This document shows positions 59,200-64,000 of a DNA stretch of 64,000 bases, piece after piece (position 1 is the stretch's first letter; each line of letters opens with the position of its first letter). This stretch comes from Selaginella tamariscina. Its lineage: Eukaryota > Streptophyta > Lycopodiopsida > Selaginellales > Selaginellaceae. The DNA lies in NCBI GenBank assembly GCA_003024785.1, contig PUQB01000012.1:1176519-1240518 (forward strand), in the 5' to 3' direction. Made by a program: the position numbers and the translations under genes. The notes below the pieces were generated by a model. It was not told the origin of the DNA and made no database searches. It saw nothing but the letters and a program-made list of their open reading frames with translations.

Positions 59200-60768
59200 C
59201 AACGAGTAGTTTCCCTGGAAACACGCCTCGTTCGACGCCCTTTCGGAACGTGGTCGAATTTGAATGTCAACCTTGAATCTCATCATCTTAACGGTCTGTT
59301 GCCCTTAATTAATGTTGATTTGAGGGGTAATCGAATATGGGCAAAAGGGCATTGGGATGAATTAAGGAAAAGTCAATTCGCAGCTTCCCTAGAAACACAC
59401 TTCCCGTTTGAATACTCTAAAGTCATAAGTATTTGATTAATATGTATGTATGTACGTATTTAACGTATTATTTTACCAGGTCACATGGTAAGACGTCAGC
59501 TACGTCGTTATTCTACCGTATTTAGAATGCTTAAATGAATTTGAATACTAAATATAATTTCTTTATTCTCGTTGTACACCTAAGTTTCTTGATTTCAATA
59601 TTTATCATTAAATTTATTACTTAATTTTATATTATCAAAATCTAATTTCAAATCTAAGCTTGTAAAGCCTATATTTTAAATATCATATTAAATTTAAAAA
59701 GAAATATCAATAGACAAAAAAAATTTGATTTGGATTCTCTCTATTTAAATATATATATAGAAAACTTTCTTTATTTAAATTATTAAGTTAAATAGTTTAA
59801 TGAAGGTTCTATTGATTAAGGTTAAAATATTAAGTTATGCGAACAAATATGTGGAATAAACAATAATAATATTTTACTTTACTAATGTTGGTGGGCTTAA
59901 TTATTTAATAATAATTTATTAATGAATAAACTCTTATTCTTAACAAGGATCGATTTATTCCTAAACAAGATGTATCTTTAACCTAATTATTATTCTTACT
60001 TTTATAAATTTATTTTTAAGTTTATAAATATTTAATGACCATTAATTTAATTTTTATTAATAATTTAGTAAGTTTATTACACTCAACTCATTTATTATTC
60101 TTAATATAGTGAATTTATTTTAAATCAATTGTTATTTATAACATGGTAAGTTTATTTTGAAATCTCTTATGCATAGGCTTAACTATTTAATTATCCTTAA
60201 TTAAATTATTATCTTTAACATTTAATCTCTTTTAAGTTTACCTGAACTTAATAACCCTTAATCCTGAAAAGGATGTATATTCAACCTTAAACATCTATAC
60301 AAGTTTTATTTACATGTAAAAAAGTCCTCTTTCTCCCGCCCTTCAGCCGAATTGGAATGTCAACCCCTCGTCGGTTTGAATTTTGAACTTTGTCTGTTGC
60401 CCTTAGTTAAGGTTCAAGTAACTGGAAAAGGGCTTGTGAAGGGCAAAAAGGGTTTGTCAAGGGCACTGGCACGCTTATCGTTTGAATACTCTAATTAAAG
60501 TCATAAGTATCTCATGTTTGGCCTGGTTGTATTAAATAAGACTCTAACTAAATTATTATAATTTGAACATGAAATGTAATTTATTCACGTACTTTTTTTC
60601 TAAAATATATTTATAAATCTTCATTTCAATATTTATCATTAAAATTATTATTTAATTTTATATTATTAAAACTTAATTTAAAATTTAAATTTATAATGTC
60701 TATATTTTAAATATCATATAAAATTTAAGAAATATCAATAGATAAAAAAATGGACTTTATTCTCTCTT

Positions 60769-60813
<45 letters not shown>

Positions 60814-60940
60814 CTTATTAAAACTTATACATTTAAATAGTTTAATGAAGGTAAGGCTGAAGACAATAAAGTTATGGGTTAATTTTTGTGAATTATAAAT
60901 TATAATAAAAATGCGAAATAACAATAATAGTACTTTACGT
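59200..60940. repeat. Local direct duplication, two units about 1.15 kb apart
   Basis: Unit 1 (about 59200-59880) and unit 2 (about 60340-60940) share, in order: gaatgtcaacc, gtctgttgcccttaattaa (ttagttaa in unit 2), a ggcaaaagggc-like block, cgtttgaatactcta, gtcataagtat, a long AT-rich block with atttcaatatttatcatta and tattttaaatatcatat, agaaatatcaatagaaaaaa-like and agtttaatgaaggt. Divergence is substantial, so the duplication is old. The left part of unit 1 contains an open frame of 92 codons that unit 2 does not keep. Confidence 0.7.
60773..60811. repeat. (TA)n microsatellite
   Basis: Uninterrupted TA run in the second unit of the local duplication, about 220 bp upstream of the DDRGK1 start. 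Confidence 0.9.
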
Positions 60941-61035
60941 TTTAAATATAAATATTTATTAATTTTAGGGCTAGATTTACTTTAATTTTTTGTTTTTGAT
61001 TAGGGCTATATCTAATTAGGGTTATTTGGTAAGGA

Positions 61036-62453
61036 ATGTTTGTGTTAGCGCTCTCGTTGTTGCTTCCTCTGGTGTTGATCTTCCTGCTCTGGAGAAGGTA
61101 CGGAACACCTGCACATGAAAATATACATGCGGTAAGCAAATCGATGTAGAGAATGGTCAAAGAATGATCCAATTTTTGCGTTGTTCAGGCACCAAAAAAT
61201 GAAGCTCCAGATCCTGCGGCTGCTCCTTCCACAAGCCGTAGGAGAATGCAGAGACGGACTGCGACATCTGGAGCATCATCATCGTCTAATGCAGTTGTTA
61301 ATCAAGGTAATCTGCCTTAAACTTCGTTTTCTGGTCTAAAGGTTCTGTACAGATTTAGATGAACCTGACGAAGATGAAGCTGAAGAGGGTGACTATTATG
61401 TTGCAAAGGCTTCAAAGAAGAAAGAACAGAAGAAGAGGAGAAAGAGGCACGCAGACAGGTTTGCATTATAAACATGTGATAGCACAAATATATCCGCAGC
61501 CGCAAATATTCTGCTGTTGCCTTTCAGACTGAATCGGCTACACGTGATCTTCGGAAGGAGAAGAAGATAAACAATCAGAATTACGACGACGTAGGGATGA
61601 GGAGCGTGAAGCTGAGGAACAGAGGAAGGTAAATCATCGATTGTTTATTGTTGTGTGTGTGTGTGTGTGATGATTTATGGATATCATATGTTTGAATTTG
61701 TATAGGTTTGTGTAATTTAGTACAATGTTTTATAGGAAGAGGAATTGAAAAAACAGAAGGAGAGAGAAGAAGCAGCTGCAGTAGAAGAATTTGAAAGTTG
61801 GAAGGACTCTTTCTCAGTGGATACAGAAGGAACTTCGGCGAGAATACAGAAGAAGGCCAAAGTCTCATTAACGATTTTGTTGAATATATCAAGGTTTGTG
61901 TGTGTGTGTGTGGAGAGAGAGAGAGAGTACTTAGTATATATACACATGTATTATGTATATTCGTATTATAAGCGGATATCATTTCTAATATATTGGATAT
62001 ACAGAGACACAAATGTGTACCATTAGAAGATTTGGCAGCTGAGTTCCACTTACGTACACAGGTACGAGATCTAGATAGGTTTTATATCTTTGTGAGGCTC
62101 ACCCATGTACTTCCAGGATTGCATCGACAGAATCATCTCCTTGGAGCAGATGGGTAATCCGCAACACACACACAATAGTATTCATACCCAGTCTATTTGT
62201 ATATACATAATGTGTGATAAGTTTTTTTTTTGTTATTATTTACAGGGAGAATATCCGGCGTGATGGATGATCGTGGAAAGTTTATATACATATCACCTGA
62301 GAGATGAAGGCAGTGGCTGACTACATAAAACGAGAAGGAAGAGTGAGCATATCCCATCTGGCCAAGAAGTCGAATGAGTTTATCGATCTTGAAACAAAAG
62401 AATATGTTAAAGTGGATGATCATCCCTTTCAAGATGGAATCGCAGTCGCTTAA
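61036..62453 (+). CDS. DDRGK1: DDRGK domain-containing protein 1 (UFBP1), UFMylation adaptor
   Basis: Eight exons: 61036-61097, 61189-61306, 61353-61458, 61528-61628, 61736-61893, 62005-62061, 62117-62153, 62246-62453. Exon 1 encodes a hydrophobic ER membrane anchor (ALSLLLPLVLIFLLWRR). Then a low-complexity Arg/Ser part, an acidic DEPDEDEAEEGDYY block, a long Lys/Arg/Glu coiled coil (ELRRRRDEEREAEEQRK; EELKKQKEREEAAAVEEFES) and the PCI/winged-helix DDRGK domain (RHKCVPLEDLAAEFHLRTQ, ISGVMDDRGKFIYIS with the name motif, MKAVADYIKREGRVSISHLA). It recruits the UFM1 ligase UFL1 to the ER in ribosome quality control and ER-phagy. One-base slips: the A run at the start of exon 2, exon 4, exon 5, and one missing G after FIYISPE in exon 8. 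Tail-to-tail with the AXY9-like gene. Confidence 0.9.
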
Positions 62454-62565
62454 AGGTACTTCTTCAGAACTGTATTAACTAACTAAACTTGAACATATTC
62501 CTAGCAGTGTTAAGGTTCAGTAGTATTATGTTTAAAACTGTTATATTAAGACTTTCAAGATCTAG

Positions 62566-63887
62566 TTATACAAGAGTTCGGAGCATGATTTGGACAAGTG
62601 AACGGTAGACAGCATCTGCATAGTGCATTCCATCCTGAGTACATTGTTCACCACAAGAACTACTTAGTCCTCTTCAAATCGAGTAGTCTAAATGGACCCT
62701 CGGGAAAAACCAACTTACTCTTTATAAACTCTTTATCATACGCAAGTTGCATCTCACTAGTCATCCTCAGACGTTTATTGTCCGAGTTAAACAGTTTAGG
62801 ACCAAAACTGGCAGGTTTAACCAAAACAAATCCGTGAAGTAGCGTGTAGATCTTCGTAGAGCGCCAACTCTTGACCGTATTCTGTAGAGTTAGTTATGTG
62901 TAACATGTGCCAAAGGCCCGCACCCATGATAATCAAGTCCGGGACTGTTTAAGAGTACATATTAGTGTGTGCATACGTATGTGTATTATACACGTACCCG
63001 GACGAATATTGGTTCGGTTTTGGTGGAGTTCATACATGAACTCAGTCAAATTGTTGGTGTACGGAGCCCAGATAAAGCTTATACGGAGTTTGTCATGGAG
63101 ATCATACTCGAAATCGCTGTGGTACTTGAACAGCTTGGATTTGATGGGATCCGGATTCTCTAAAAGGAGTTCCAACAGGGATAGCAGGAAGAAACGGGCC
63201 TGTGAATCACCTGCATAGTTAATATATTATCCCTATGGAGATAAACTCATTAAAACAATACAGAAATCAACATATATACACTACATGATTACACAGACGT
63301 TACAATACAGAATCGCACCACACACGTTGATCGGTGTAGTTTGCAAGGTATAGTTGCGTGTTTAGTATGTACTCGTTTGTACACACAGACATACACTAGT
63401 TAAATACTTTACGTTTGTCTGTGTATGTTTGTAGTATATGTTTGTCTGAAGCGCACACACATATGTACATAACTAACTGAAGCACTATATGCAAACACAC
63501 ATACACGTATGAATACCTGCAACTACGATCCACGTGCTCGTTAGATACTCCAATGCAGCTTCCCGGGTGAAAGGTTCAAAATTGCAAGCAGTTTTTCTCC
63601 ATGACCAAGTGAAATTTTGTGAAGAGTTATCAGAAAAGTAGTAGATCTGGGATTATATAGGCAAGTGGTGGGAGAAGAAGAGAAAAACTGGGAGAGAGTG
63701 GAGTGAATTGAAGAGAAAAACGGGGAGAAAGAGGGATATATGGGAGAATGTGAACAGTAGAAGCGAGGATAATGAAGAGAATTGCAGAGAAAAACAGTAC
63801 CCTGTTGCGTGTCATGTGCCATCCCGCCATAGCCAATGGTACAAACACTACAATGCTTGCCGCCAGCAGCCCTGCTGCGGCCATCAT
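62566..63887 (-). CDS. AXY9: AXY9-like protein (polysaccharide O-acetylation, Golgi)
   Basis: Three exons on the minus strand: 63887-63517, 63210-62998, 62944-62566. Exon 1 begins with a type-II signal anchor (LLAASIVVFVPLAMAGWHM, then RNRVLFFSA) and ends TREAALEYLTSTWIVVAG. Exon 2 continues directly with GDSQARFFLLSLLELLL, the GDS esterase motif of the TBL/AXY9 family, and later ISFIWAPYTNNLTEF. Exon 3 has PDLIIMGAGLWHMLH, FWLNLPVL and near the end CTQDGMHYADAVY, holding the D-x-x-H motif. Arabidopsis AXY9 is required for O-acetylation of xyloglucan and xylan, perhaps forming an acetyl donor intermediate. At least two frame slips (end of exon 1 hydrophobic part, middle of exon 3) interrupt the reading. 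The match is from remembered family sequence. Confidence 0.78.
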
Positions 63888-64000
63888 CTCTCCCTTTCCC
63901 CTCCTGCCCTAATTTCGGCCCCTGTTTGGGCTCCAGCATCCCTTGCAAAAGGAGCAATGTACAAATTCAAAAATCATGCCTATATAAATCTTATAATGTA
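63888..64000. other. 5' flank of the AXY9-like gene
   Basis: Only about 110 bp up to the window edge. No element was recognised; the promoter lies outside. Confidence 0.4.

Noticed and set aside
59158-59436. 92-codon frame as a protein-coding gene
   Set aside because: No recognisable motif, and the frame is not kept in the second unit of the duplication; retained only as part of a repeat.

Overview
The window is nuclear DNA of a land plant. It is strongly AT-rich, full of (CA)n, (TA)n and (GA)n microsatellites, and its genes are split by mostly short GT-AG introns. The recognisable genes are plant types: a two-ACT-unit acetolactate synthase regulatory subunit, PLATZ, RETICULATA-related, a U-box/ARM E3 ligase, AXY9 and a DDRGK1 homologue. 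A telo-box lies upstream of the exosome gene. The species cannot be fixed; a non-seed plant is possible but is only a guess.

Layout. 1-7.4 kb: a dead PIF/Harbinger transposase fragment, AT-rich filler and an intronless PLATZ-like gene. 7.7-22.6 kb (segment A) and 37.9-47.2 kb (segment B) are two direct copies of one segment. Each carries, in order, a worn Ty1/copia fossil, the 12-exon acetolactate synthase small-subunit gene (+), an AT-rich spacer with an inverted-repeat element, and a kinase-like gene (-). Segment A also holds a young Ty3/gypsy element with 161-bp LTRs (14381-19250) and a 251-bp hAT-like MITE (8838-9088), both absent from B. Between the copies lie a PPR-gene scrap, tandem repeats and a pile-up of one chromodomain-bearing Ty3/gypsy family: a complete-length element (30872-37094) inside a truncated relative, itself hit by a solo LTR in the opposite orientation (34420-34954).

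47-64 kb is the gene-rich end: exosome subunit RRP42 (-) and a RETICULATA-related gene (+) are divergent with a tRNA-Asp(GUC)-like gene between them; then a PUB12/13/14-type E3 ligase (-), a local tandem duplication, the UFMylation adaptor DDRGK1/UFBP1 (+) and, tail to tail with it, an AXY9-like polysaccharide O-acetylation gene (-).

The genes do not form one pathway. The acetolactate synthase subunit is plastid branched-chain amino-acid synthesis, RRP42 is RNA decay, and PUB and DDRGK1 are ubiquitin and ubiquitin-like systems. A repeated pattern is one-base indels, often in homopolymers, in otherwise well-conserved host genes and in the tRNA. This points to residual consensus errors in a long-read assembly as much as to pseudogenes, and every 'broken' call on a host gene should be read with that in mind.
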